DNA of 12,304 nt from Bacteroidales bacterium UBA3856. GTDB taxonomy: Bacteria > Bacteroidota > Bacteroidia > Bacteroidales > UBA932. Below the pieces are notes generated by a model. That model did no database searches and was not told the DNA's origin. It worked only from the letters and a program-made list of their open reading frames with translations. Location of the stretch: positions 37,383 through 49,686 of the forward strand of contig DGHE01000011.1 in NCBI GenBank assembly GCA_002392525.1. Reading direction: 5' to 3'. Positions 1-6,607 of this stretch are shown piece after piece. The stretch's first letter is position 1. Each line of letters opens with the position of its first letter. Both the position numbers and the translations under genes were made by a program.

Positions 1-44
1 TCCGGGCTTAAAGCGTTGAAACTCCGTCACAGCGGACGGGAATG

Positions 45-75
45 CAAAGATACGATAATTTTCCGAGTTAGCAAG
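45..75 (-). promoter_or_regulatory. Outward-facing Bacteroidota-type promoter
   Basis: On the minus strand, 52 to 45 reads TATCTTTG, a full match to the Bacteroidota -7 consensus TAnnTTTG. Nineteen bases upstream, 75 to 72 reads CTTG, one base off the -33 TTTG. Transcription would start near base 38 and run left, out of the window, so the gene it drives is not visible. It lies just beyond the terminator at 85-124, which would insulate it from the nuclease gene upstream. Confidence 0.5.
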
Positions 76-84
76 CGGTTCATA

Positions 85-124
85 AAAAAATGCAGTCGGG
101 GTTCACACCTGGACTGCATTTTTT
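85..124. terminator. Bidirectional intrinsic terminator
   Basis: A 13-bp perfect inverted repeat pairs 85-97 with 112-124 around a 14-base loop. The outer six pairs are A:T, so either strand gives a GC-containing stem (tgcagtc/gactgca) followed by a U-run. It probably ends the minus-strand Rpn-family nuclease transcript (stop at 261). Bases 125-260 hold no convincing gene, only a weak gggt/accc hairpin near 185-196. Confidence 0.8.
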
Positions 125-260
125 GGTTAAACCGAAATAACGATAACCTAATAACCAACTTTTCCTTAGTCGGTTGCAAAATAAGGGTATAAAACCCGAA
201 ATTTCCACACAATTTACGTCATTTTACGGACATTTTGCGCAGAATAGGTTAAAGTTTGGC

Positions 261-1214
261 TCAAATTCCATTCTTTAACCTGTCAATTTCCTTCTCCGAC
301 AAGCCGGTAATGTCGCATATCTCCTCAAGAGAATAACTTTTCTGAAGCATTTTAAGGGCAGTATCAGATTTAGCTTTAGACATTCCGTCCACGACGCCGT
401 CCTCATAATACGCCTGACCAATATCCAGTCTCTCTTCTTCTGTTACCATGCCACGAAAGTATTTTAGTTTTTCTTCGTCCAGTAAGTCGGTCATTCTAGA
501 AGCCTTTGCGACAACAGAGTAACGCTCCCCCATGTCTTCCGGCCTACCAGCAAAGGTACTCATATTTTTCAGAATAAAAAACCAACTTTCAACCGGGTCA
601 AGCCCATTCATACTGGCTTTTTTCAGGCGCGGTAGTTCACAGAAAAAAAGAGATAGTTGTGGACCGTACCACTCTCCGGACGTTGTTTCCCGCAAAACAA
701 AACGATAAATCAGCTGATCGGTATCGTGCGGCAAGGTGTAATCCATAAAACAAATAACATAAACAGGTCGAAGCTTGGAATACGACTCTTTCTGTTTCAG
801 CTGCCCATGAAGCATAGATGCACCGTAGTAAAGCATCCTGTTTTTAAAGGAAACCTTTTTCTTTCTCTGCATCTCAACTATTATCTCCCGTCCATCCTGC
901 GTCTTTATTAAAACATCCATGATGATATTTTTATCGTCCGGACGCATCTTGTCAATTTCATTTGGCAGGTACTCCAGTTTCTCCACCGATTGAATATCTT
1001 CTGGCAGGATGTCCTCCAACAACATCTTCACAGAATTCAAGTCATTGAATACATGCTTGAAAGCCCAATCGCAACGAAGGTCCATATACGGTTTTTCAAT
1101 TACGCACCTTACAAGGTGTTCCTTCTCCTTATCGGTGAGGTTTCGGTAACGTTGCACCTCATTAAGTACGGCCAGGTACTTTTGCAACTGTTCTTGTGTC
1201 AATTCTGCATTCAT
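261..1214 (-). CDS. Rpn/PDDEXK_2-family nuclease (transposase-like)
   Basis: A 317-residue protein of the PD-(D/E)XK family annotated as Rpn recombination-promoting nuclease/putative transposase (PDDEXK_2), abundant in Bacteroidota. The family signature starts at residues 46-56 (LRCDWAFKHVF). The catalytic strand pair is D100 followed by E114-x-Q116 within IIVEMQ, the ExQ variant of the nuclease core. Residues 286-314 form a helical tail containing SLEEICDITGLSEKEI, the helix-turn-helix-like segment usual at this family's C-terminus. I chose the ATG at 1214 rather than the in-frame ATG at 1250, because the longer form begins inside the probable -7 box (1248-1255) and the conserved family start is near MNAELTQ. 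It is divergent from the methyltransferase/HNH pair. E. coli Rpn proteins are DNA endonucleases linked to recombination and phage defence; a role here is inferred. The family assignment is secure, the cellular function is not. Confidence 0.9.
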   Translation of the reverse strand: MNAELTQEQLQKYLAVLNEVQRYRNLTDKEKEHLVRCVIEKPYMDLRCDWAFKHVFNDLNSVKMLLEDILPEDIQSVEKLEYLPNEIDKMRPDDKNIIMDVLIKTQDGREIIVEMQRKKKVSFKNRMLYYGASMLHGQLKQKESYSKLRPVYVICFMDYTLPHDTDQLIYRFVLRETTSGEWYGPQLSLFFCELPRLKKASMNGLDPVESWFFILKNMSTFAGRPEDMGERYSVVAKASRMTDLLDEEKLKYFRGMVTEEERLDIGQAYYEDGVVDGMSKAKSDTALKMLQKSYSLEEICDITGLSEKEIDRLKNGI

Positions 1215-1247
1215 AAAAGCATTCTGTCCAGCATTAGGTGGACGACA

Positions 1248-1279
1248 CAAACCTACAAAAGAGAAAAGGGGTTTCCAAT
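1248..1279 (-). promoter_or_regulatory. Promoter of the Rpn-family nuclease
   Basis: On the minus strand 1255 to 1248 reads TAGGTTTG, a full TAnnTTTG -7 match. Twenty bases upstream, 1279 to 1276 reads ATTG, one base off the -33 TTTG. The predicted start near 1241 gives a leader of about 27 bases before the ATG at 1214, and argues against the longer reading frame that starts at 1250. Confidence 0.6.
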
Positions 1280-1281
1280 GA

Positions 1282-1352
1282 CCGGCTAAAAGAAAACGAT
1301 GTTTTAGCCGCTTTAGGATAAGTTTTTTATGATTTAGCCGGAAAACCAGCTA
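1282..1352. repeat. Inverted TTTAGCC-type motif cluster in divergent gap
   Basis: CGGCTAAAA at 1283-1291 is a perfect 9-bp inverted repeat of TTTTAGCCG at 1302-1310 (10-base loop). CCGGCTAAA at 1282-1290 is also a perfect inverted repeat of TTTAGCCGG at 1333-1341. A fourth degenerate copy, CCAGCTAGAAAA, follows from about 1347. The cluster sits between the divergent nuclease and methyltransferase promoters, where an operator would be expected, but no regulator gene is visible in the window. Confidence 0.6.
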
Positions 1353-1364
1353 GAAAAAAACTGT

Positions 1365-1388
1365 TTTGACGATTATTTCGTATCTTTG
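1365..1388 (+). promoter_or_regulatory. Promoter of the leader/methyltransferase transcript
   Basis: TATCTTTG at 1381-1388 fully matches the Bacteroidota -7 box. The nearest TTTG (1365-1368) is only 12 bases upstream, shorter than the usual spacing of about 19-21, so the -33 element is poor and the promoter may be weak or need an activator. Transcription should begin near 1394, at or inside a 7-bp inverted repeat (1392-1398 with 1404-1410). Confidence 0.6.
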
Positions 1389-1393
1389 TAGTG

Positions 1394-1585
1394 TATCCTT
1401 CACGGATACAAGACATATGTAATTTAGCATTTGCTATTTATTCGGTTGCCCTGAAACGTAGGAAATTTCAATGCAACATGCCGGATGAGTCGCGAGTGTC
1501 TGCGCTTTGGCGTGGACTCGACTTGTCCAATGTTGCGGCATCCTACGGCCCAGGGCATGGATTAGAAAAGTCCATGCCTTTTTTT
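1394..1585 (+). ncRNA. Structured leader or small RNA upstream of the methyltransferase
   Basis: A predicted transcript of about 190 bases runs from the promoter at 1381-1388 to an intrinsic terminator ending near 1585. Its main element is a long imperfect hairpin, 1473-1536, that I paired by hand: 7 bp (1473-1479/1530-1536), an internal loop, 8 bp (1483-1490/1521-1528), a 2-base bulge, 5 bp (1493-1497/1516-1520), a 2-base bulge, 6 bp (1500-1505/1510-1515) and a TTTG loop. That is 26 pairs, four of them G:U. TACGGC (1544-1549) can also pair with GCCGTA (1588-1593) around the terminator. It could be an independent small RNA or an attenuating 5' leader of the restriction-modification-like operon. 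I do not recognise an Rfam family. A 67-codon GTG-initiated frame over the same bases (1391-1594) is probably a by-product. Confidence 0.5.
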
Positions 1586-1625
1586 GTGCCGTAAGGTGCC
1601 GCTTTCCGGATAAGTCGCAAGTGCC
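1481..1625 (+). repeat. Imperfect 20-bp direct repeat flanking the leader terminator
   Basis: Copies at 1481-1500 and 1606-1625 match at 17 of 20 positions (consensus CCGGATRAGTCGCRAGTGYC). A separate perfect 10-bp direct repeat, GTGCCGTAAG, occurs at 1586-1595 and 1621-1630. The first 20-bp copy forms most of the 5' arm of the hairpin at 1473-1536; the second ends 15 bases before the methyltransferase ATG. Bases 1608-1617 of copy two can pair continuously (10 bp, one G:U) with 1519-1528, the 3' arm of the hairpin. Confidence 0.75.
1554..1585 (+). terminator. Intrinsic terminator/attenuator before the methyltransferase
   Basis: GGCATGGA (1554-1561) and TCCATGCC (1571-1578) form a perfect 8-bp stem with a 9-base loop, followed at once by seven T (1579-1585). 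It lies downstream of the only clear promoter and 55 bases before the methyltransferase ATG, so the methyltransferase depends on read-through or on a second promoter not recognised here. Confidence 0.8.
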
Positions 1626-1640
1626 GTAAGAGCGCAGCTT

Positions 1641-2831
1641 ATGGCCAAAAACAGCAATCTTGGAGCCGCTAAGGCTGCCAAGAATGACGAGTTTTACACC
1701 CAGTACGCCGACATTCAAAAGGAAGTGAACGCATACCTGGAGTACAACCCGGACACCTTCCGTGACAAGACGGTCCTATTGCCCTGTGACGACCCCGAGT
1801 GGTCCAACTTCACCCGCTTCTTCGCCCAAAACTTTGAGCGGCTGGGACTGAAGCGCCTCATCAGCACGTCGTACGCAGTGGAGAGCAAGAAGTACAAGGA
1901 CTACGAACCCACTCTCTTTGAGACGGAGAGCCCCCTGTTCGACATGGACAAGACCCGCATCAAAGGCAAAATCTTCGAACTCACCCGCGACACCAACAGC
2001 AGCGGCCGCATCGACATCGACGACCTGGAATGGCACTACCTGGAAGGCGACGGCGACTTCCGCAGCCCGGAGGTCTGCGCATTGAGGGACCAGGCCGATA
2101 TTATCGTCACCAATCCACCGTTTTCTTTGTTCAGGGAATTTTTGATGTGGATTGTGAGTGCCCGAAAACAGTTTCTCATTATTGGCAACAAGAACTGTAT
2201 AACCTACAAAGAGGTATTCCCGCTTATCAAAGGTAATAAATTGTGGATAGGGCCTACTATTACCAGCGGAGACCGTGAGTTTATGGTTCCTCGTTCTTAC
2301 GTAACGCGTTCTGCATCCCTTAGGGTTGACGAGAGAGGAAACAAATACATCCGGGTCCCCGGCGTTCATTGGTTTACCAATCTGGAGCACGGACGTCGTC
2401 ACGAAGCGCTGAAATTGATGTCCATGAAGGATAACCTCCGTTTCGGCCGTCATAAGGACCTAATAAAGAATGGCTACAGGAAGTACGATAACTATGATGC
2501 TCTGGACGTTCCTTATTCCGATGCAATTCCGTCAGATTATGACGGCATCATGGGTGTCCCCATCACCTTCCTGGATAAGTACTGTCCCGACCAGTTCGAT
2601 ATACTGGGCGCCACTCAGCGTGGCTGTCATGACGAGGTCCCGGACACCAGGAAATACGACGATTACTGGGAAATGAAACCGGATGGTACACCAACGGGAT
2701 CTTCTGGAAACAAGACCAACGAGAATGCTAACTTGCTGGGGAATGACGGCAAAAAGAACTATTTCATCAATAAGGAAGGCCGCGTCATACAGTCTGCCTA
2801 CCAAAGAATATTCATCCGCAAAAAACAATAG
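1641..2831 (+). CDS. EcoRI-type adenine-specific DNA methyltransferase
   Basis: A 396-residue protein of the EcoRI methylase family, N6-adenine methyltransferases that transfer a methyl group from S-adenosylmethionine to adenine in a specific DNA site. The N-terminal segment [13 protein letters not shown] (residues 12-24) is typical of the family. [13 protein letters not shown] (45-57) occupies the AdoMet-binding motif I region. The catalytic motif IV is NPPF at N158-F161. Length is close to family norms and the frame is intact. The ATG at 1641 is supported by the conserved N-terminus and an in-frame stop at 1611-1613; there is no strong Shine-Dalgarno, as is usual in Bacteroidota. It overlaps no gene and is followed after 4 bases by a DUF262-HNH endonuclease, which suggests it protects host DNA from that enzyme. 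Translation lies downstream of an intrinsic terminator, implying regulated expression. The first part (to about 2095) is visibly more GC-rich than the next 250 bases. The target sequence is unknown. Confidence 0.9.
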   Translation: MAKNSNLGAAKAAKNDEFYTQYADIQKEVNAYLEYNPDTFRDKTVLLPCDDPEWSNFTRFFAQNFERLGLKRLISTSYAVESKKYKDYEPTLFETESPLFDMDKTRIKGKIFELTRDTNSSGRIDIDDLEWHYLEGDGDFRSPEVCALRDQADIIVTNPPFSLFREFLMWIVSARKQFLIIGNKNCITYKEVFPLIKGNKLWIGPTITSGDREFMVPRSYVTRSASLRVDERGNKYIRVPGVHWFTNLEHGRRHEALKLMSMKDNLRFGRHKDLIKNGYRKYDNYDALDVPYSDAIPSDYDGIMGVPITFLDKYCPDQFDILGATQRGCHDEVPDTRKYDDYWEMKPDGTPTGSSGNKTNENANLLGNDGKKNYFINKEGRVIQSAYQRIFIRKKQ

Positions 2832-2835
2832 TACC

Positions 2836-4008
2836 ATGATAGCACGACTTGTAACCGACTGGAGCATCGGCGATATCTGCAAGGGATTCCAGTACAACGA
2901 ATACGAAGGGAAGGGCCTGTACGGCCTTTCGGGGCGGCTCACCATCCAGCCGGAGTTTCAGCGGCATTACCTTTATGCCGAGAATGGCGGCAAGAAGGAA
3001 GTGGATGTGGTGCAGAGCGTCCGGAACGGGTATCCCCTCGGCCTTATCTACTTCTCCAAAGTGGGAGAGGACCGGTACGAGGTGCTGGACGGTCAGCAGC
3101 GTATTACCTCCCTGGGGCGTTTCCTTACGGAGAAATTCGCCTGGATTGATGCCGACGGTCGGCCGTGGTATTTTTCGGCCCTCAATCCCGACGAGCAGGA
3201 GAAGTTTCTGAACACGAAACTCCTTATCTACGTCTGCGAGGGCACGGAAAAAGAAATCAAGGACTGGTTCCGGACCATCAACATCGTGGGTATCCCCCTC
3301 AATAACCAGGAAACCCTCAACGCCGTGTATTCCGGCCCGTTCGTCACCAAAGCCAAGGAAGAGTTCTCCAACTCCAACAATACCAACATCAACAAGTGGA
3401 GCTGCTTCATTCCGGGTACCGCCAAGCGGCAGGACTACCTGGCTGCAGCCCTGGATTGGGTAAGCAAAGGGCAGGTGGAGGAATATATGTCGGCACACCG
3501 CTATGACACCGACATCACGGAACTCAAGGCCTACTTCACCTCTGTCATTGACTGGATTACCTCCGTATTTGATATAACGCCGGAGAAAGAGATGTGCGGG
3601 CTGCACTGGGGCGAACTCTACGAGCGTTTTCACAAGACAGCCTATAATCCGGAGGAGGTGGCCGACAAAGTGCGCGAGCTTTACGAAAGCTTCTATGTGA
3701 AGGAGAAAAAAGGCATCTATGAATACATCCTGGACGGCTGCCAGAACACGAAACTACTCAACGTCCGCGTGTTCGACGAGCCCACCAAAAAGGCCGTCTA
3801 CGCGACGCAGACAGCATCGGCCCGGACGAAAGGCGTGTCCAACTGCCCACTGTGCGCTATAGGCCACGATGCCAACCACAGCAAGATCTGGGACTTGAAG
3901 GATATGGATGCCGACCACGTCACGGCCTGGAGCAAGGGCGGTGCTACAGACATTGAGAACTGCCAGATGCTTTGTAAGACGCACAACCGGGCCAAGGGGA
4001 ACCGGTAA
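2836..4008 (+). CDS. DUF262 plus HNH endonuclease, probable restriction partner
   Basis: A 390-residue two-domain protein. The N-terminal DUF262 domain (ParB/Srx-like fold, found in GmrSD- and SspE-type defence enzymes, where it is linked to nucleotide use or DNA-modification sensing) has [13 protein letters not shown] (34-46) and the signature DGQQR at 85-89. The C-terminal HNH domain (about 335-388) has zinc ligands C337/C340 and C380/H383, the catalytic-type DADH at 358-361, N375, and HNRAK at 383-387. I start at the ATG at 2836, four bases after the methyltransferase stop; the in-frame ATG at 2683 would add 51 residues overlapping the methyltransferase without any family similarity. Tight coupling to an EcoRI-type methyltransferase makes a cleavage partner likely. 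Alternatively it is a modification-dependent (type IV-like) nuclease, which DUF262 enzymes can be. Domain calls are firm; pairing and cleavage specificity are inferred. Confidence 0.85.
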   Translation: MIARLVTDWSIGDICKGFQYNEYEGKGLYGLSGRLTIQPEFQRHYLYAENGGKKEVDVVQSVRNGYPLGLIYFSKVGEDRYEVLDGQQRITSLGRFLTEKFAWIDADGRPWYFSALNPDEQEKFLNTKLLIYVCEGTEKEIKDWFRTINIVGIPLNNQETLNAVYSGPFVTKAKEEFSNSNNTNINKWSCFIPGTAKRQDYLAAALDWVSKGQVEEYMSAHRYDTDITELKAYFTSVIDWITSVFDITPEKEMCGLHWGELYERFHKTAYNPEEVADKVRELYESFYVKEKKGIYEYILDGCQNTKLLNVRVFDEPTKKAVYATQTASARTKGVSNCPLCAIGHDANHSKIWDLKDMDADHVTAWSKGGATDIENCQMLCKTHNRAKGNR

Positions 4009-4115
4009 ACACAAACTCAAATACTATTATGATCTGTGAGCTTCTCGGTTTGAGTGAACAGGCCGTGGCTGCTCTGCAACAATAGGAATAGATATCCGCT
4101 ACTATAAATTTAAAT

Positions 4116-4142
4116 CCGGGGCCCCCGACTTGGGAGCCCCGG
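4116..4142. terminator. Shared hairpin terminator between convergent genes
   Basis: CCGGGGC (4116-4122) pairs perfectly with GCCCCGG (4136-4142), extended by CCC/GGG (4123-4125/4132-4134) with one bulged A. It lies 27 bases beyond the minus-strand lipoprotein stop and about 110 bases beyond the HNH stop. T-runs are modest on both strands (A-rich after it on plus, AT-rich on minus). Bases 4009-4115 contain only an 18-codon frame at 4030-4086, with no support as a gene. Confidence 0.65.
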
Positions 4143-4169
4143 AAAATAAGTTTCAGTTTAGGAAGTATG

Positions 4170-6299
4170 TTATTCGGCTACGCAGCGGACAGATGCACCG
4201 AGGCACTTGCCTCTTTCAGAACGCCTATATTCTGCTGTAGCTTCAGTCCTTGCATACACGGTATACGCCTTGTCAACGTTTTCATCAGATGAAGAAGCGT
4301 AAGAAGACCAAACATATGTACGTAATCCCGGCTTATAATGATCACCCCACGCCATCTGAATATAGCCAGCATAAGGGAAGACAACAGGAGTAGAAGTCCC
4401 TATCCTATATGAATAATACGTAGCTCCGTTATCCGCAAAATTGTCGGAAGCAGGTAATTCATTTAACTTTGTCGACCCCCAATAGTGAACACTGGTATTT
4501 CTTGTTGGAACGATATACCCCGGAGGGCAAGGGTCATAAATGGTCTTCGTGCTGCTCCAAAGACTGTTATTATGGTCAGTATCTGCCGCCCAATCCTTAT
4601 CATCTGCCGACCTTGCAAACACCGTAGGATTCTTAATTGTAGCGTCTATCGTCATCGTACCCGCAAGGGTTGTCATCACCGTACCACTAACTGAAGCGGC
4701 GCCCTTTGTTGTAACACCTTTATTCCCAGGGAACGGATCTTTACGACCCCACTGATAAAGAAGGCCATAGGATTCAACGGTAGCTGCAGCATCTGCAGGA
4801 GCGGCCACGAGAGCGCCAAGGTTGCGATCCATAATGGGCTTATTTCCAAAGACCGTTGCATCCGTGACATTACCACTTACTACATCGTTATTAGGAATCC
4901 AGATATGCCAACTCCAAAGGATGTTACCGGTAGGCTTCCCATCTTCATAAGGTCCATCATATGCAGCAATTACAGCATTACCACGGTGGAAATTAGCCTG
5001 TGCGGGCAACTGGAAGACAATTTCATAGTACTCGTTCCCTGCCTGCTTATCAAAGTCGACGGCGGCAACAACTGTGTTTTTGGTTACATCAGTTTCATTA
5101 TTGTACGTTTCCCAAAGAACGCCAACGGACTGAATCGTACCCACATGTGAGGCACTCTTTCCCTTATAAGCCTTAAACTTATAAATATTACCGGCGTTCA
5201 CAAAGTTCCCTTCATCGGTTGCCGGCGTTTCTTTTTCACCACTAATAATATAACAGTTGGCCGAAGCAGCCTTGCTCAAATCAAAATCTCCATTATCGGC
5301 CGGAACAGGAGCAACGCTGGAGTTATGCGCAGCTGCCACGTAATCGCGAATAGCGGCCGCGGGAATCTCGCCCAGATTAATCATATGGCCGGGACGGATG
5401 GAAAGGGGCGCTGTAGAAGTGATGTATTTCTTAATAACCCCTCCCTTTAACAGCTTGATAGTAAACCCATTGGGAAGATAAGTAATATTAGCTCCATTTT
5501 CGTTTTCTCCGTCATAGGTGTAATCAGGAGACTCTCCTGATCTTTTCGTGTTAACGGGAAGGAAAATTGTATTTACGGTAGCTCCGTCACTTACAACTGT
5601 CCCGGATATCTTGGTAAGGGGACCGGAAGTGCCATATGGCGCGCTCGTTTTATACTTCTTTCTATAACTAGCAACATTAGGCTTATTTACCTCTACAAGT
5701 AATCGAGAATAGCCAACTATTTCATCACCTCCAACCCCTTCAAATGTGTAAGAATCATAATCTCCGAGGGCACCAGGAATTATAAATGTAATCGCAGCGG
5801 TGACATGTTTAAGAACAATGCTCGAGCCATCTACATAACCAGCCATCAGCATATGGTTGGTCTCAGAAAAACCACTACGCCCATACATATGGTCAGGAGA
5901 ATAAGTTGACCAAATGCTTGCAGGATAAGCGACATTAATATCGTGGTTCAGTCCTTCATCCTTGGTGAGACTGGAGAGGTCTATTTCAAAGGACGCTACT
6001 TCCGGGTCTACGAGCTCAGCAGAGGTAAACGTGTGAGTTACGGGCGGAATCACAACTGAGTTGACTTTCGGACAACCTTGAAAAACAATCTGATCCACGT
6101 CGGCTTCCCACGCAGTTTTACCGGTAGCAGAAAGGGTTACCTTTGTTCCATTCTGATCTTCCAGCGTAGGGAATGCGCAAGTAAGAGTAATCAGATTGGG
6201 ATTCTCTTCGGGAGCGATAACCTCCTGTGCTTTCTGACAAGAAAGGGCCAATGCTGCCAAGCAAAGGGCAGCCAAAGAATGATTAAGATAAGTCTTCAT
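4170..6299 (-). CDS. Fimbrillin-like lipoprotein with C-terminal paralogous domain
   Basis: A 709-residue predicted lipoprotein. The signal peptide MKTYLNHSLAALCLAALALS precedes a lipidation Cys at 21 (ALSC, a weak lipobox, with no acidic export signal after it). Residues about 35-315 resemble fimbrillin/Mfa-like beta-sandwich proteins (AITFIIPGAL at 169-178, IRPGHMINLGEIP at 301-313). A module from about 345 begins SANCYIISG, and is followed by ILWSWHIWIP (460-469), MDRNLGA (490-496), YGLLYQWGRKDPFPG (511-525), DPCPPGYIVP (589-598) and a terminal SVRCVAE, the hallmarks of the Fibrobacter-succinogenes-major-paralogue domain. I chose the ATG at 6299 over the one at 6395 because it opens the signal peptide and has a strong Shine-Dalgarno 8 bases upstream. 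It follows a 45-residue small gene by 13 bases. It looks less GC-rich than the operon to its right. Surface or periplasmic location and an adhesive/pilus-related role are inferred; no ligand is evident. Confidence 0.85.
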   Translation of the reverse strand: MKTYLNHSLAALCLAALALSCQKAQEVIAPEENPNLITLTCAFPTLEDQNGTKVTLSATGKTAWEADVDQIVFQGCPKVNSVVIPPVTHTFTSAELVDPEVASFEIDLSSLTKDEGLNHDINVAYPASIWSTYSPDHMYGRSGFSETNHMLMAGYVDGSSIVLKHVTAAITFIIPGALGDYDSYTFEGVGGDEIVGYSRLLVEVNKPNVASYRKKYKTSAPYGTSGPLTKISGTVVSDGATVNTIFLPVNTKRSGESPDYTYDGENENGANITYLPNGFTIKLLKGGVIKKYITSTAPLSIRPGHMINLGEIPAAAIRDYVAAAHNSSVAPVPADNGDFDLSKAASANCYIISGEKETPATDEGNFVNAGNIYKFKAYKGKSASHVGTIQSVGVLWETYNNETDVTKNTVVAAVDFDKQAGNEYYEIVFQLPAQANFHRGNAVIAAYDGPYEDGKPTGNILWSWHIWIPNNDVVSGNVTDATVFGNKPIMDRNLGALVAAPADAAATVESYGLLYQWGRKDPFPGNKGVTTKGAASVSGTVMTTLAGTMTIDATIKNPTVFARSADDKDWAADTDHNNSLWSSTKTIYDPCPPGYIVPTRNTSVHYWGSTKLNELPASDNFADNGATYYSYRIGTSTPVVFPYAGYIQMAWGDHYKPGLRTYVWSSYASSSDENVDKAYTVYARTEATAEYRRSERGKCLGASVRCVAE

Positions 6300-6304
6300 A
6301 CTAT

Positions 6305-6314
6305 AGCCCTCCTT
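6305..6314 (-). promoter_or_regulatory. Strong Shine-Dalgarno overlapping the small-gene stop
   Basis: On the minus strand, AAGGAGGGCT lies 8 bases (from GGAGG) ahead of the ATG at 6299 and its first two bases are part of the small gene's TAA (6315-6313). Such a strong site is unusual for Bacteroidota genes. The overlap suggests translational coupling, and it decides the lipoprotein start. Confidence 0.7.
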
Positions 6315-6450
6315 AAAATACCCAATCGGGAGTATAAGTATCCTGTTGATAATCCGGAATACCACCGGAAACCGCCTGACACACAGGCTCCGCATAACTC
6401 AGGAACAGAACGTCGGCCTGAGGCGGCAAATACACATTCTTTTTGGTCAT
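6313..6450 (-). CDS. Small 45-residue protein upstream of the lipoprotein
   Basis: An uncalled short frame on the minus strand: starts MTKKNVYLPPQADVLFLSYA, contains a single Cys in EPVCQAVSGG, and ends in DYQQDTYTPDWVF before TAA. It has no signal peptide or membrane segment. I do not recognise a named family, but short proteins of the pattern MKKxxYxxPxxxVxxL...CQ, often lying next to lipoprotein or fimbrillin-like genes, are familiar in Bacteroidales. Its stop overlaps the strong Shine-Dalgarno of the following lipoprotein, and the gap is 13 bases, so the two are probably co-transcribed and coupled. It begins about 110 bases after the terminator of the GH18 operon, placing it first in its own unit. 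Function is unknown; a coupling leader peptide is an alternative. Confidence 0.6.
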   Translation of the reverse strand: MTKKNVYLPPQADVLFLSYAEPVCQAVSGGIPDYQQDTYTPDWVF

Positions 6451-6475
6451 AGTATTGTTGTTTATTAATCGTTTA

Positions 6476-6483
6476 CAAACTTG
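6476..6483 (-). promoter_or_regulatory. Possible -7 box of the small gene/lipoprotein unit
   Basis: On the minus strand 6483 to 6476 reads CAAGTTTG, one base off TAnnTTTG. The predicted start near 6470 would leave about 20 bases before the ATG at 6450. No TTTG is seen at -33 spacing, so the call rests on one near-match plus position between a terminator and a gene. Confidence 0.3.
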
Positions 6484-6561
6484 GTCAGGCTAATATAGCG
6501 CTTTCAGGTCTTAGAGAATTCGCGTTTTTTGCACGATTGGTGACAAAATGCGTAAAAAACA

Positions 6562-6585
6562 GGGCTCCCACACCGGGAGCCCCGG
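6562..6585 (-). terminator. Intrinsic terminator of the GH18 operon
   Basis: GGGCTCCC (6562-6569) and GGGAGCCC (6575-6582) form a perfect 8-bp stem with a 5-base loop. On the minus strand it is followed by TGTTTTTTAC, a U-run. It begins 22 bases after the GH18 gene's stop and closes the operon that enters from the right. Confidence 0.85.
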
Positions 6586-6607
6586 AAAAAAGCGTTCAAA
6601 ACCAGTC

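Noticed and set aside
27..212. 61-codon minus-strand frame at the left edge
   Set aside because: It spans the bidirectional terminator and the outward promoter, and its sequence has no protein-like features.
261..1214. Insertion sequence around the transposase-like nuclease
   Set aside because: No terminal inverted repeats or target duplication could be paired around it; this family does not need defined element ends.
1391..1594. 67-codon plus-strand frame over the leader
   Set aside because: It needs a GTG start at the transcription start, runs through both arms of the long hairpin and the terminator, and has no recognisable domain. The RNA structure explains the sequence better; it could still be kept as a low-probability leader peptide.
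1434..1718. 94-codon minus-strand frame across the leader and methyltransferase start
   Set aside because: It overlaps the structured leader and the conserved methyltransferase N-terminus, and has no promoter or domain.
2683..2835. N-terminal extension of the DUF262-HNH protein
   Set aside because: The extra 51 residues overlap the methyltransferase in another frame and do not resemble DUF262 proteins; the ATG at 2836 directly precedes the conserved domain.
4030..4086. 18-codon frame after the HNH gene (MICELLGLSEQAVAALQQ)
   Set aside because: Too short to judge, with no ribosome site and no partner; possibly a remnant of a helix-turn-helix gene, but there is nothing to support that.
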